Assembly: GCA_002917075.1 (NCBI GenBank) | Contig: NTMA01000002.1 | Coordinates: forward strand, 868,001-932,000 | Length of the DNA: 64,000 nt | Origin: Hawksworthiomyces lignivorus | Taxonomy: Eukaryota > Ascomycota > Sordariomycetes > Ophiostomatales > Ophiostomataceae | Direction: 5' to 3' | In this document: piece after piece, positions 1-12,361 of the stretch | How positions within the stretch are numbered: the stretch's first letter is position 1 | How the letters are laid out: the number at the start of each line of letters is the position of its first letter | Made by a program: the position numbers and the translations under genes | The notes under the pieces: generated by a model | What the model saw: the letters and a program-made list of their open reading frames with translations, nothing else | What the model was told of the DNA's origin: nothing | The model's database searches: none

Positions 1-576
1 CCTGGCTGACGTAGCCGGCCAGCAGGGCGGGGACGGACGCCGGCGTCACGTGGTCGATCTCGACAAACGCCGGCAGCAGCACCACGCGCGTCGGGTCCGC
101 GTAGTCGGAGGAGTGGTTTGGCGTGGGGATGTTGGAGGCCGAGAGCATGAGGCGCTGTGCAGCCGGCGTAGGCAAAAGGGTTAGCTAACGTGCGGTACTA
201 TCTGTAGAGTGTAAAAAACAAAATGCAGTAAGGTGTGGGGGGTAGAGAAACGGACTCCATTGCTTGGTCCAGAGGCGTGATTCACGGCCTGCATGACGCT
301 GCCCTTCTCGTCGCCGACATCGCGGACCCAGTCCGTCTTGCCCGTGGCGACGATGAGGTGGGTGCTCCAGCCTTTGACAAAGCCATAGAGCCGGTCGCTG
401 CTGTTGATCTTGAAGTTGCGCGGGTAGTGGATGGTGCAGGAGCCGCAGTCGTGGCTACAGTCTTCGCCGTCGACGGCTGGGTCCGTGTGGGGGAACAGGG
501 AGTCAATGGAGGCCGGCTGGGCGCCGATGCCAGCAATGGCCAGCTTCTTGGCGCCGTCGACGAGAGAGCGGAACAT
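1..576 (-). CDS. Sucrase/ferredoxin-like protein (Apd1/Aim32 type), 5' part only
   Basis: Partial gene whose C-terminal part runs off the left edge. Exon 1 is 576-256 (107 codons, ATG start) and exon 2 begins at 154. The 101-nt intron starts with a weak GTCCGT donor and ends GCACAG. Joining them keeps frame and gives ...PSNGRLMLSASNIPTP..., a typical family segment. The N-terminal part has a Cys group (CSHDCGSC) and the block LYGFVKGWSTHLIVATGKTDW, which I associate with the thioredoxin-like [2Fe-2S] sucrase/ferredoxin family that includes yeast Apd1 and Aim32. In that family the remaining cluster ligands lie in the C-terminal half, which is outside this window. Cytosolic or mitochondrial location cannot be decided. 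The family call is from recognition; the splice is read directly from sequence. Confidence 0.75.
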
Positions 577-2577
577 TTTGGCTGCCGAGAGGACGGGTGA
601 GAGGAGACGGAGGGAACGTAGAGGGGGGGAAGCTGGAAGATGTGGCGGCCTCTACGGTGGAGCTCCGAAAAGCAGCACCTTCTGTTCGGAGATTCCGCAA
701 ATTCAGGAACGCAGTAAAGTGTTCAGAGGCAGGCAAAAAGCGCAAAACAAGGCGGCGGGTGCTAACTGAACCAAGGAAAAAAAAAAAGGTTCGGAAACAC
801 AAAGAAAGCGAGTGGCACGGGATATAAGGAGACGGGAGACGAGATCAGATAACAGCCAGTCTGGTCCTGTCGGGCCTCTGTGCTCTTTTCCCAAAGCCCG
901 TATCTCCGCTGCGAAGTCCGCCCGTGTCGGATGGACGACGACACGTAATTTTCTGCGTCCTAATCAAAATTGTGTTTGGCCTGTTCTATGTGCCGGACGG
1001 GAAGAAGGGCACGACCAGTGCCTTGGAACCCCTGTCTTGGGTGGTGTGCTCCACAGTATCTGTATAGGAACGCTGCAGATTCGCCCGCAAGTTTGCCTCT
1101 TAAAGTTACCTGATGTGGCAACTCTTGCTTCCGTCCGTCAATGGCCTTGCTCGGATTAACCAGCAGCTAGAGAAGGGAGGGGGGGAGGAAGAATCCGCAT
1201 TGGCAAACAAAGTCGAGGCAATTGGAAAAGGAGAGCCGGCCACTTGAGGAATCTCCCGATTAGGACAGCTAATCTTATATAGGATTGTTGTCGCTGCCGG
1301 CTCGGAGCTGCTCGGTGTTTACGATGCAATGGGAATGTTTGATTCTTCCCGCACCAAATCAAGCAAAGCCAGTCTTAAGACGTATGTCGTAAGTAAACCC
1401 TACCTTAAAACGGGTGGGTCACATTTAAGCGGAGACAGCTAAAGGCTTCTTTGCCGAAAGCCAACAAGCTTGCGGAAAGCAGCAAATAAGGCATATCAGG
1501 CGGGAAAAACGGCCGCCCTTCTTCTCCGACTGCCCGTAGCCGTACTTTGTTGTCTAGCCAGTATGTTTTTCTACCTTATCGTCTTTTTTGCTTGCTGCCT
1601 GCAACAAGATGGATCAGAGACTCGTATGTCGACGACGTAAGACGATGGAAATATAGCCTATATCCCCGGTTTGCCTTCACCAGAAGACCAACAACAACGC
1701 CGCAATTTAGGGAGATCAAATCTTATCCCCGAGGACGTGCATTAGCGCAGCTCTTCTCTCTCTGCTGCCTTTCATTGCTTCTTTCAAGCGTCGGTTCGGC
1801 CGAATCAGACAGGAGGATATCAAGTGGCAGCAAAGTGCAGGTTCGAGAGAGAATCGGGAGAGGAAGAATCACAAAGATGAGGAGCATCAAACAACGGGGA
1901 AAAGAATAATGATATCGCGGCAGTCGTGCCCAAATATGGTGCCCGTAGATTTATTTTTCCTGCCGCCTCTCGTCCTGAAGATTTGGTTGGCCCCTCCTTC
2001 TTTGATGTCAGCGCACACATATCTTCCGGGGTGGGGTCCGATCATCTTATCAGATTGCTACTGGGTAAGGGACCAAAGACTTGGTGTGTTATTCGCAAAA
2101 CAATCCCATTTTTTAGAACTCCCCCCCACGGGCTTAACTGATTTAGCTGAGCGCCATCAAATGACAGGATCGGAGCCCATCATGTCGTGATAGCTGCAGC
2201 GGCCTCTTCCTGCGGGCATCTCTCTGTAGAGTCTCGGCTCCGGTTCGGATTTTGCAGGCTTTCTTTCATCTGCTGCCGGCGACGGTCCCGGTGGCATTTT
2301 TCATGATCTCGGAATTGCATGTACACATGGTGCTATATTGTGGTCTACGTTATGTGCAACGACGTAGTTGGTTCATAACTAGGATATATAAAAATGATGC
2401 GAAATGCTACCGAAAAATCCAAGGCCAGAAACAACATGAGAAACCGCTTGTTTAATTGTGTCCAAAGCTTATACCAAAGAAGGGTAAAAAAAAAAATTAA
2501 AAAAAAATAAACCCGGGAATTCAACGTAGATTAGAGGCCAGATAAAAAAAAAGATTTCGACCTGGGTAGATGGGCGC
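577..2577. other. Intergenic, about 2.0 kb, no gene seen
   Basis: Lies between the 5' end of the Apd1-like gene and the 3' end of the acyltransferase gene. It should hold the promoter of the former and the 3' UTR of the latter. Open frames here are short, overlap on both strands and resemble no family I know. A-rich runs near 2488-2510 suit a transcript 3' end on the minus strand only loosely. No repeat or RNA gene was recognised. Confidence 0.6.
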
Positions 2578-5088
2578 TCAAACATCCTTCCGGTCCTCCT
2601 CTTCCTCGCTGTCTTCTCTGTCGTCCTCTTCTTCGTCTGGTATCAACGTGAACCCCTTTGTCGAGGCGCTCTGCCGCCGCCGCAGTTCGCCACGCTCGCG
2701 CATAGCGGCACGGATCTTCTTGCTGGCCTCATCGAAGCCTTCCTTGGAGTCCAGTGTAGTGAACCCGCTTACGGGGAAGCCGCCCGAGCCAAACGCGCCA
2801 CCGCTGCTGCTGCTGCGCGAGCGGGACCGTGACGAAGGTCGCGTCGCAAACATGCCGACCTGACCGATGTTGCTGAAAGATTCATTATGCGGGATGGATT
2901 TGCCATATAGCGCGGGTGGCGCGCCAGAGGAGCTTGCCATGGATTGCTCGCTGTCGGTGCGTCTGCGGCCGAGCTTGGTTGATGGGAGGAACGACGTGTG
3001 CTGAGCCGTGGGCGACGGAGGGCCCTGTGGCGACATGGACAAGAAAGACGATGAGGCAAGGTCTTCAGAAGACGATGCAGCTGGTGCCTGCCCGTCACCC
3101 ACGGGTAACTTCACGAGGCGCTTAGCGTCGAAGTCGGGGAACATCTCGGGACCCAGCGTGTTGATCAGGTCCGTCACCTGCTCCTGCAGCTCGGCGCGGC
3201 GCTCACGCAGGCGCTGGATATTGTAGCTTGAGGACGGGTTCATGCACAGGACGAGTGGGCGCAGCGATTTGACAATATCCATGCCCACCTCGCCGAAGCG
3301 CAGCGCGGCAAACGTAATAGCCGGAAACACGATCCAGCCCGTCAGGAACACCAACCACCAGGGGGCCTCGCTCGCCCACTGGGGCACGTAGCCCCACAGG
3401 CGGTCGGAACCAAACTTGATGACAAACAGCACGCAGTAAAAGTTATATAGAATGGGGGCAAGGGCCATGGCGACCAGCAGCTTCCAGGTGGCCATGACGT
3501 CACGGCCCTGGATCTTGACGGACGAGCCGGCCAGGGCCTCGGCGGCCTTGCGCCGGCTGTACAGCTTGGTAGCGACGAAGATGGGCGAGAACAGCAGCAA
3601 GCCGGGCAGCACGGCGATGGACAACACAGTCAGCTGACCCAGGCGAAGCACAAACAGAAAGACGACCTTCCACCAGGGCATGCGTGCGTAGTTGACCTGG
3701 TGGTCCCGGATGTTTAGATACCGCAGCTGGCGATTGTAGTCGTTGACAGCCACCTTGACCTTGCGCAGCCGCTCATCGTCCTTGTACTTCTCGTAGCCCA
3801 TAGCTAGACGGCGGTTGAGCTCAACGACGATGGGCAGGGGCAGCTTCTTGCCCGTGGGGTTGTAGAGGCGGCGCGCCGCCTGGATCAGCATCAGCGTGTC
3901 GTAGTCGGGCGTCGAGACAGTGACGGCGGCCAGCGCCTGGTGCACCATGTCCAGCAGCTGGGCGACGGCGTCACGCCGCTGGCCGCTCTTATACATGGTG
4001 ACCAGCTCGGAGGGCACCTCAAACGGCGGACCAAACTCGACGACGGCCCGCGACCGGAACTTGTGCGCATGGAAATAGTTCATGCCCACGGGCATAATCT
4101 TGAGCCCGCAGTCTGGCGCATCGGCAAGGGTGCCGAGAGCCATAATAGCCACGCCAGCCTTCAGGGGGAGCAGGCCGGGCCGGTCGTGGCTGCCACCCTC
4201 GGGGAAAATACCAACACAGCCACCGTTCCGCAGCCGGTTGAAAACGGCGTGGTAGACCTTGGTCTGGTCAATGTGTGGCGCCAGCTTGAACTTGGTTCCC
4301 TCGTAGCCTGCAGCAAGACCGCTTGCCAGATCTTTCTTCAAAAAGCGGCCGTCGTCGTCGAACTCGTCCGCCGCCCTGCCGGTCAGCTGCATCATGGGCG
4401 TCTTGCCCTTGAAGGGACGCTTGAGGCGCAGCTTATCGGGCCCCAAGATCTCGGCGATGTCGACGCTAGAGCCGCTCTGCCCCTTTACAGAAGGCAGGAA
4501 CACCATGCCGTTGACCTGAGCCTCTTTCACAAAATTCGTACCAACACCTTGTATGAGGGTTGGGTCGCCGATCGGATCGGGAAGAAAGATGGTGCCGGTG
4601 GCGGGCTTGGCAGAGTCCTGGGCGCGGCCGACAGGCACGGAGCCGACCTGGCGCGAAGCCCAGCCGATGAAGCCGTGGACAGATTTCTGGGCGACTAAGA
4701 GAGACACGCGGCGCTTTGCTTCGTTCCACAGGGTGCGCTGCAGGATAAGGGCATCGACAAACTGGTTGGCATGGGGCGCGGCGACAAACAGGACAGGGCC
4801 ATGGCGGGGCACTTTCCAGGAGCCGCGCGGGTGGACTTCGCGAAAAAAGAGATCGACGAGGACGGACATGGTCCAGAGGAAGGTGTCATACTTCCAGGAG
4901 CTCATAGGGTAGAGCTCCTTCTCGGGTTTTGTAGTAGCAGCTTCAGTGCTCATCCCGCCCTGCACCTGTTGGCCTCCATCCTTTCCTTCGCCTGACTGTT
5001 GCTTCTTTTTCTTATCCTTCTGGTATTGCGGTTGGTTCGGCGCCGAGGCCATAGCATCCTCCGCGATTTTAGTTTCGTATTGCGGCAT
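2578..5088 (-). CDS. Glycerol-3-phosphate/dihydroxyacetone phosphate acyltransferase (Sct1/Gpt2 type)
   Basis: 836 aa in a single exon. The start is the ATG at 5088; the frame opens 7 codons earlier, but only with TTG. The enzyme adds the first acyl chain to glycerol-3-phosphate in the ER to make lysophosphatidic acid. Visible family signatures are the acyltransferase block APHANQFVD (His106, Asp112) and the substrate block GIFPEGGSHDR (Phe295-Arg303). Hydrophobic stretches lie near residues 470-505, 530-558 and 575-603, as expected for an ER membrane protein. The N-terminus (20-60) is Lys/Gln-rich. The C-terminal ~150 residues are Ser-rich and end in an acidic Asp/Glu tail, a likely phosphorylated regulatory tail as in yeast Gat1/Gat2. 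It is slightly longer than the yeast enzymes. Family assignment is firm; which yeast paralogue it matches is not. Confidence 0.95.
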   Translation of the reverse strand: MPQYETKIAEDAMASAPNQPQYQKDKKKKQQSGEGKDGGQQVQGGMSTEAATTKPEKELYPMSSWKYDTFLWTMSVLVDLFFREVHPRGSWKVPRHGPVLFVAAPHANQFVDALILQRTLWNEAKRRVSLLVAQKSVHGFIGWASRQVGSVPVGRAQDSAKPATGTIFLPDPIGDPTLIQGVGTNFVKEAQVNGMVFLPSVKGQSGSSVDIAEILGPDKLRLKRPFKGKTPMMQLTGRAADEFDDDGRFLKKDLASGLAAGYEGTKFKLAPHIDQTKVYHAVFNRLRNGGCVGIFPEGGSHDRPGLLPLKAGVAIMALGTLADAPDCGLKIMPVGMNYFHAHKFRSRAVVEFGPPFEVPSELVTMYKSGQRRDAVAQLLDMVHQALAAVTVSTPDYDTLMLIQAARRLYNPTGKKLPLPIVVELNRRLAMGYEKYKDDERLRKVKVAVNDYNRQLRYLNIRDHQVNYARMPWWKVVFLFVLRLGQLTVLSIAVLPGLLLFSPIFVATKLYSRRKAAEALAGSSVKIQGRDVMATWKLLVAMALAPILYNFYCVLFVIKFGSDRLWGYVPQWASEAPWWLVFLTGWIVFPAITFAALRFGEVGMDIVKSLRPLVLCMNPSSSYNIQRLRERRAELQEQVTDLINTLGPEMFPDFDAKRLVKLPVGDGQAPAASSSEDLASSSFLSMSPQGPPSPTAQHTSFLPSTKLGRRRTDSEQSMASSSGAPPALYGKSIPHNESFSNIGQVGMFATRPSSRSRSRSSSSGGAFGSGGFPVSGFTTLDSKEGFDEASKKIRAAMRERGELRRRQSASTKGFTLIPDEEEDDREDSEEEEDRKDV

Positions 5089-7715
5089 CGTGTCGACGAT
5101 AAAGCTCAAAAATCAAGTCGGAACAAGTCGAGTACGGGTGAGGCGTCTGCCTCTTATCAAGGGCCGGCGAAGAAGAGCACAGCCTGAATTGGGGGAGGTT
5201 CTGTTGGGGAAGATCTTTGAAAAGCTCCCGGTTGGGGGAGTAAGGCGCGGGGGAAGGGAACAAAAAAAAGTCCGAGCAAGAGTGAAGAACAACGTATGTC
5301 GGCCTGTGTGAGTATAACTAGGGCCTATCAGCAAAAAGATAGATAATTTTCAAATGGCCGCAGTGACGTTCTATCCCATGCTGTGTAGCAGCAGGTCCAG
5401 TCCTTTCGGCTAACGTGGAAAGGAAGAAAGAAGAAGAGGAAGAAAAAAATGGAAACGGTGAAGAGAGGCTGGAAGCAGGCTGACTAGGTCGGCTAGCTTG
5501 GACCAAGAAGCATAAGCTTCTGCGCCTACAGTAAGACGCAAAAACACAAAAAACTGGTAGATTAGATAGCGGGACAAAAAGCGAATTTTGCGTGCTATTT
5601 TTTTTCTGCTGTCAAGTTTACTCCGTTTTTGCCGTCGTCGTCATTTTATTCTCCGCTTTTCCCCGGAGTCCAATGGTGCTAGGGGACGTAGCCGGTGAAG
5701 AGCGAAGCGAATCGAGAGGCGTTAAAATGTCAGATCCAAAAAGTGAAAAGAGATGGGAAAGGAAGAGAAGAAGAGAAAAGGAGATGTAATGAGGGGGGTA
5801 GGATGATGTCAAGAGAGAGATCGATTAGGAGAAAAGTGAGCTCTCAAAACAGATGGAGAGAAAAGAATCTCCTGATAGGAGGGAAAAGAAGGAAAGAAGA
5901 AAGAACAAGGGATGAGTTAAAAATGGAAATTAAAAAAAGCAAAGAAGCTACTGGTTATGACATACAGGTGCAACAGTCCGCTGCAGGCGCCAATGTGGGG
6001 TTGCATCATAGGCAAGTAAAATAGGTAAGGAAAATAGGTGAAAATAGGGAAAAATACGTATTTACATGCCATGGGATAGTAGAGCCGATTTGAAGGAAAG
6101 CGTCAAGGGCGCACAGATGGCAGGAGGCGCTATCATCACAAGCCAACATTGCGCATAGCTATTGGCTCGGTGCGACTACCTGAAAATAAAATAAGCCATA
6201 TTATAAGCCGAGAACCAGGATGGGGCGGAATGTTTCTCAAGCGTTCCTTTCATCATTGCTCCCTCGCACATACTGTATTTCTCAGGACAAGAGAAGAACC
6301 AATCCGGAAGGAAGAACTGTACATGAAACCAAGAGAATGACAAGAAATTTCAGCAGGAAAGTGCTGAATGGCCCTTATTGGCAGGGAGAGAGCGAAAAAC
6401 ACACCTTCCTTCCCAAGCTTATTTAGACGGCGACTTGCTTCTCGCTTCTTGCCACGCCTTCTCTCTTTCTCTCTCTCATTTCCTGTGTGTTTATCTCGTT
6501 CTTTCCTTCGCACTTTTCTTCGTCCTTTATTTCTGTGGTAGTTCTTATCACTGCGTAATTGAATGCAACATAGTACAGTACATAGATTGCTTAAGTAAAT
6601 ACGAGCGGCTCCCGATCTCGGCCGCTGCTCTCGGAGAAGCGCATACAGCGTGGCGTCGATGATATCCATCTCGATAGATGCCACGCTGATAAACGAAACA
6701 CGAGATAAAGGACCTGGCGAGGCACCAAGAAAAGACATGCAGGAAGAGAAAGTGAAAGCCAGACCGAGATGTACGCTGCTGCAGAATCCAAAGATGCAAT
6801 CCTGCAGGCCGGAAGTTGCTTTTCCTGCAGAGAGTTGTGCATCTGCATGAGGTGCCCCAATGAGAGAACAGCTGTTTACATACTAAGTCCTCTACCGGTC
6901 TGGAGATGACGCACAAATTATTGGTATAAGACAATCCCCAACAAAAGATTCAAGATTAGGCATGCACACGATCAGGACTCTTGCAGCGCGGCAAGCCAGG
7001 AAAACCAAGAAAGAGAGAAAGAGAGAAAGAAAGAAAAAAAGGAAACTGATGATCTTGGATATCCGAGTGGTTCCGCCTGCATTTTCTTATTGTGAGGGAT
7101 TATTCGTTTTTCGTTTGCGTGCAGTGCACTGCGAATACGAAGCAGTTCGACATCTATTTTCACATAGCCATGCAGAAACGAGGAACGAAAATGTAATTAA
7201 AGTCGGTCGATCTTCTCTTCCTATCGAGCGGATCACCTGTTTTGTTCCTGATCCTTCTGTCTCAATTATTGAAGCAATTTTTGTATGTCTTGCTTGTCTC
7301 TGGCTGTCTTGTGACTGGCAATAAAGTGTCTTGGCTATATGGAATACGGGCTACGAACCCGCGGGGGGGAACAAGACAGTCTCAGCCTCGTCTTATGCTA
7401 ATCTGCTAGTTCGATTTGCATTGTTACTTGCTCTTCACTCTCTAAGATCGCTGTCTCACCAGGAACTGGCACATCATAGCATGTCAATAAAACTGTTCGA
7501 GTTGAGGAATGAATATATCGTAACCCTACAGTACGTAGAATGGGCTCACCGTAGGAAAAGAAGAGAAAAGACATGATATCGTGATCATCAGCCAAAAGGA
7601 GAGTTCGTGTAAGGCATTCGCAGGTCCCATTCAAAAATCCATTCGTAATGACAGCGGCCCGAGCCCGTCGCGATCCCTGTTTCCGAGAAATGCTCCCTCC
7701 ATCAAGCCCTCCGGA
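5089..7715. other. Intergenic, about 2.6 kb, no gene seen
   Basis: Upstream of the acyltransferase and downstream of the BRAP2-like gene. The plus strand is strongly purine-rich at about 5240-5480 and 5690-5990, so the acyltransferase leader strand is pyrimidine-rich, as is common in fungal 5' regions. Short purine repeats (AGAAAG) occur near 7005-7045. All open frames are short and low in complexity. No RNA gene was recognised. Confidence 0.55.
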
Positions 7716-10325
7716 TTACCGCTTCCGCCGCCCCTTGCCCTTGGCCTTCTTGTCCTCGGGCACGCTGGCCGTGCCGGCCTCGACCTCGCCGGCCTCGACG
7801 GCGCCCTCGGCCTCGAGCTCGCGCAGCTTCTCCTGGCCCGAGATGAACATGGTCAGGTCGCGGTTGGTGTCGCGCAGGTCGGCGGCCTCGGCCTGGGCGG
7901 CGGCCAGCTGGTCCTGCAGGGCGGCGACCTGGCCCTGGACGTGCTGGACGCGGGCCAGCAGGCCCTCGGACACGCGCTTCTCCTCATGCAGGGAGCGGCC
8001 GAGGCCGCGGGCCAGCTCGGCGGCCTTGTCGGCGCGGCGGCGCTCGCGCTCGACGTCGCGCTCGAGTGACGGCACCGTAGTGGCGGCCAGGGCGTCGTGG
8101 GCGCCGCGCAGCTCGCGCAGCTCGCGCAGGGCGCGCTCCGTCTGCTGGGCGGCGCCGTCGGCGGCCTGGGCGGCCTGGGCGGCCTTGTCGGCGGCCTTGC
8201 GCACCAGCTCCTCAAAGTAGACGCGCTGGCTCTCGAGCTGGCTCGTCAGCAGGTGCGTGTACTCCATGCCGATGCGCTCGAGCTTGGCGCGCGGCACGAC
8301 GTCGTCGTCCTCGCTGGATCCGCCTCCGCCCCCGCCGCCGCGACTGTGACCACCGCCGCCGCCGCCCCCGCCGCTGCTGCTCCCCCAGCCCGCGCCCCCG
8401 CCCTTGTCCGCCGCCCGGCTCGGCAGCTCCACCACCTTGCCGTCGCCCTTGTCGCGGATCAGCCGGTGCACCCACATGTCGCCCGCGTAGTCCCAGACGT
8501 GCTGCGTCTCCAGCTCTAGGCTGAACGAGTGCGCCGTCTCCTTCCAGTGGTCCTTGGCGTGCCCGCCCTTGTACCGCCCGCACCCCACGTTGCCGCAGAT
8601 CAGGCAGATCCACAGGTCGTCCGGGCAGTCGCACACCGCGCACAGGTTGGACACGCCCGCCCCAAACGGCCGCGCATATGGGTTGTCCGCGTCGTACGAG
8701 CCCCCCGCGGCGGCGGCGGCGGCAGCTGCCGCTGCTGCTGACGACGACTCCTCCGTAACACCCGCCAGCGGCGACGGGTTCGTCGCCCGGCACACCGGGC
8801 AGCCGGACCCCTTCCACGTCTGCAGGCACGTGCAGTGGAACACGTGCTGGCACAGGATCGTCATCAGCCCCGCCGTGTCGTCCATGCGCTCCAGGCACAC
8901 CGGGCACGTCGGCAGCTCGATCAGGTTGGGCGTCGGCGGCGGGAACGGCCGCAGCGAGCTGCTGGCGAGGTGCGCCGAGGACGACGAGGATGAGCTTGTC
9001 TTTGGCGCCGTCATGCTCGCAGCCGGCTTCCCACCGCCGCCGCCGCCGAGACGATGCTGCGACTTCCCTGCTGCCCCTGACGCCGCCCTCGACGCCGTCC
9101 CCGACGCCCCCGCCGCCTCGATCGTGATCGACTTGATGCACGCCACGTGGCACACCTCCGACTCCATGCTGTTGAACACGCGGCCGTCAAAGGCCTCGCG
9201 CCACGCCCGCGCCCGCGCCGCCGTCCGAAACTTGAGCAGCACCATGTACCGGTTGGTGCGCGCCGTCAGCACCATGCGGTAGTGGCTGACGTCGCGGCCC
9301 CACGCCTCGCCCACAAACCCCAGAAAGTCGCTCGGCGTCAGGTAGCTCGGCACCGCCGGCACGCAAAGCACCGTACCGTCGCTGCCATCGCCGCCGTCAT
9401 CCTCTTCATCTTCGTTGCCGTCGCCACCGTACGTCGGCCCGCCTCCCTCCCGGTACAGGTGCACGATCCCCCAGCCGGCGTCCGTCGTCTTGGGCGCCAG
9501 CGGCGTGAACCGTGCTCGTGTCGCCTGGCCGGCGCCCCCCAGCACGGGGCCCAGCGAGGCCGCCGGCGTCCGCCGCGGCTCGTCTCCTCCTGCTGCTGCT
9601 GCTGCTGCGTCATCTCTTGACTCTGCTTGTGCTGCTTGTGCTGTCTGTCCAGAAGGTGGCGGCGGCGGCACGCCGTCTGCCGCCCCTGTCTGCTGCTGCT
9701 GCTCCCCGCCGTCCTCCTGCATGTCGAAGCTGGCGATCCGCACCCGCCCAAACCGCCAGTCACGCACAGCCGTCGCGGGGCCCAGCCCTGACGCAAAATC
9801 AGGCAGCGGAGCCGCCCAGGCCTGGGCGTGGTCGCGCTGTTGCTGCTGCTGCTCCGTCAGCCGGAGGAGATTCCCGCTGTTGCTGCGGATCACCCGCTTC
9901 CCCGTATTTCTCCGGGGTCTCGGCCTGTTGGAATTGCTGTTGCCGCCGCCACCGCTGCTGTTGCCGCCGTCAGCTTCACCGTAGTCGCTGCTGCTGTTAT
10001 TGTTGTTGCTGCTGTCCAAGCTGCTGCCACCACCGTTTGCTGGCCCACAGTCAATAACTCTGCCTAGGGCAGGCGCTTCGAGGGGTTCCCGCACGGGTAG
10101 CGTGATTGTGTCGCCCAGTCCTCCTCCCCCTCTGCCGCCTCCTGGTCCGTCCTTCTGCCGCGGGAGATCGTCAAAGATGCTGGCGCCTGGTCCCGGCTGC
10201 CAAATATTTGCTGCAGCCGGTAGCTCGGCCGCCCCGTCCACGTAGTCCTCGTCGTCGAAAACGGCTGCCGGGTTGGGCGTGGGGTAGAGCTCAAACTTGA
10301 GATGATACGCGTGGGAAAAAGGCAT
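7716..10325 (-). CDS. BRAP2/Etp1-like RING and ZnF-UBP ubiquitin ligase
   Basis: 869 aa, single exon, ATG at 10325. The domain order is that of BRCA1-associated protein 2 and yeast Etp1. A BRAP2-type RRM-like region lies near 325-400. A RING-H2 finger follows at Cys474-Cys512 (CPVCLERMD ... GCPVCR). A ubiquitin-binding UBP zinc finger lies at about 562-632 (LCAVCDCPDDLWICLICGN ... GCGRYKGGHAKDHWKETAH), then a long coiled coil at about 686-822 and a basic KGKGRRKR tail. The family acts as a cytosolic E3; yeast Etp1 is linked to ethanol response. This copy is much longer than the ~585-residue yeast protein because of Asn/Ser/Gly-rich, poly-Ala and poly-Gly inserts, including about 20 Gly just before the coiled coil. 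The next gene leftwards in transcription order is unrelated, but polyubiquitin lies just upstream. Confidence 0.93.
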   Translation of the reverse strand: MPFSHAYHLKFELYPTPNPAAVFDDEDYVDGAAELPAAANIWQPGPGASIFDDLPRQKDGPGGGRGGGGLGDTITLPVREPLEAPALGRVIDCGPANGGGSSLDSSNNNNSSSDYGEADGGNSSGGGGNSNSNRPRPRRNTGKRVIRSNSGNLLRLTEQQQQQRDHAQAWAAPLPDFASGLGPATAVRDWRFGRVRIASFDMQEDGGEQQQQTGAADGVPPPPPSGQTAQAAQAESRDDAAAAAAGGDEPRRTPAASLGPVLGGAGQATRARFTPLAPKTTDAGWGIVHLYREGGGPTYGGDGNEDEEDDGGDGSDGTVLCVPAVPSYLTPSDFLGFVGEAWGRDVSHYRMVLTARTNRYMVLLKFRTAARARAWREAFDGRVFNSMESEVCHVACIKSITIEAAGASGTASRAASGAAGKSQHRLGGGGGGKPAASMTAPKTSSSSSSSAHLASSSLRPFPPPTPNLIELPTCPVCLERMDDTAGLMTILCQHVFHCTCLQTWKGSGCPVCRATNPSPLAGVTEESSSAAAAAAAAAAAGGSYDADNPYARPFGAGVSNLCAVCDCPDDLWICLICGNVGCGRYKGGHAKDHWKETAHSFSLELETQHVWDYAGDMWVHRLIRDKGDGKVVELPSRAADKGGGAGWGSSSGGGGGGGGHSRGGGGGGGSSEDDDVVPRAKLERIGMEYTHLLTSQLESQRVYFEELVRKAADKAAQAAQAADGAAQQTERALRELRELRGAHDALAATTVPSLERDVERERRRADKAAELARGLGRSLHEEKRVSEGLLARVQHVQGQVAALQDQLAAAQAEAADLRDTNRDLTMFISGQEKLRELEAEGAVEAGEVEAGTASVPEDKKAKGKGRRKR

Positions 10326-11104
10326 GAGAGGCCTGGCGGCGCCCCCCCGTAGAAAGGCGGCGAGGCTTCTCGTCTAATAAGAAAATGCGGCTGCCCGCAG
10401 TGGGTGAGTGAGTGCGCTGTTTGTTGCAAACGCAAGGATGAGCTCCGAGCTATTGCTTGCTAGCTCTGAGTAGACGTCAGTGGACTACGGCCAGTTGATA
10501 CTTTCACGTGGACCCGCCCTGACAAAAAAAAAATTGTTGCACAGTTACAGCTGCGACCGATCGTCTTTTCCTCAAAGGATATCTATCAGTGATTAGTGGC
10601 AAGAGAGAAAATTGACAGATGGAGGGATGGCGATTGTTTTAATAATGTTTGACTCTTGCGGCCTACGGCGCACTACGAGGGCGTCTTGTCTACAGTGGGC
10701 ACAGTTTTATCGCCACAGTGGAAACTTCTAGCGGAACATCTGAATGTCAGCTGAGCGAAAGTATCTCTGCCACTTCGTCTTGCAACCTGATTGTTGCATG
10801 AAGATTTGTGATTCCCATGCTGTGCCTGAAAATGAGCCGTGCCATCAGGATTAGTGCATTTTCATATTACGCTTACAATAACAACATTGCTTCAATTCTA
10901 CGTTCTATCACGAAAGAGAGGAAAGACGAGGGAGAACAAAAATATGTGAGACTGCAAAATATTTTGCTAGTCGAGTGAAAGTTCAATTCAAGAGAGCAAA
11001 CAAGTGCTCTTGTGTCGTGGGATATCTAATATCAAATGCTCGTTTCCAGCCCAAACCCGTTCTGAACATATCTGTACAAGAAAAAGAAGTAGTCCTCCGC
11101 CTAT
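10326..11104. other. Intergenic, 0.78 kb: BRAP2-like promoter and polyubiquitin 3' region
   Basis: AT-richer spacer between two minus-strand genes. It should carry the 3' UTR of polyubiquitin (right side) and the promoter and leader of the BRAP2-like gene (left side). I see no open frame of interest, no RNA gene and no clear repeat. Confidence 0.6.

Positions 11105-12361
<1,257 letters not shown>

Noticed and set aside
5089..5109. Seven-codon upstream extension of the acyltransferase
   Set aside because: Begins with TTG; ATG at 5088 is the first proper start.
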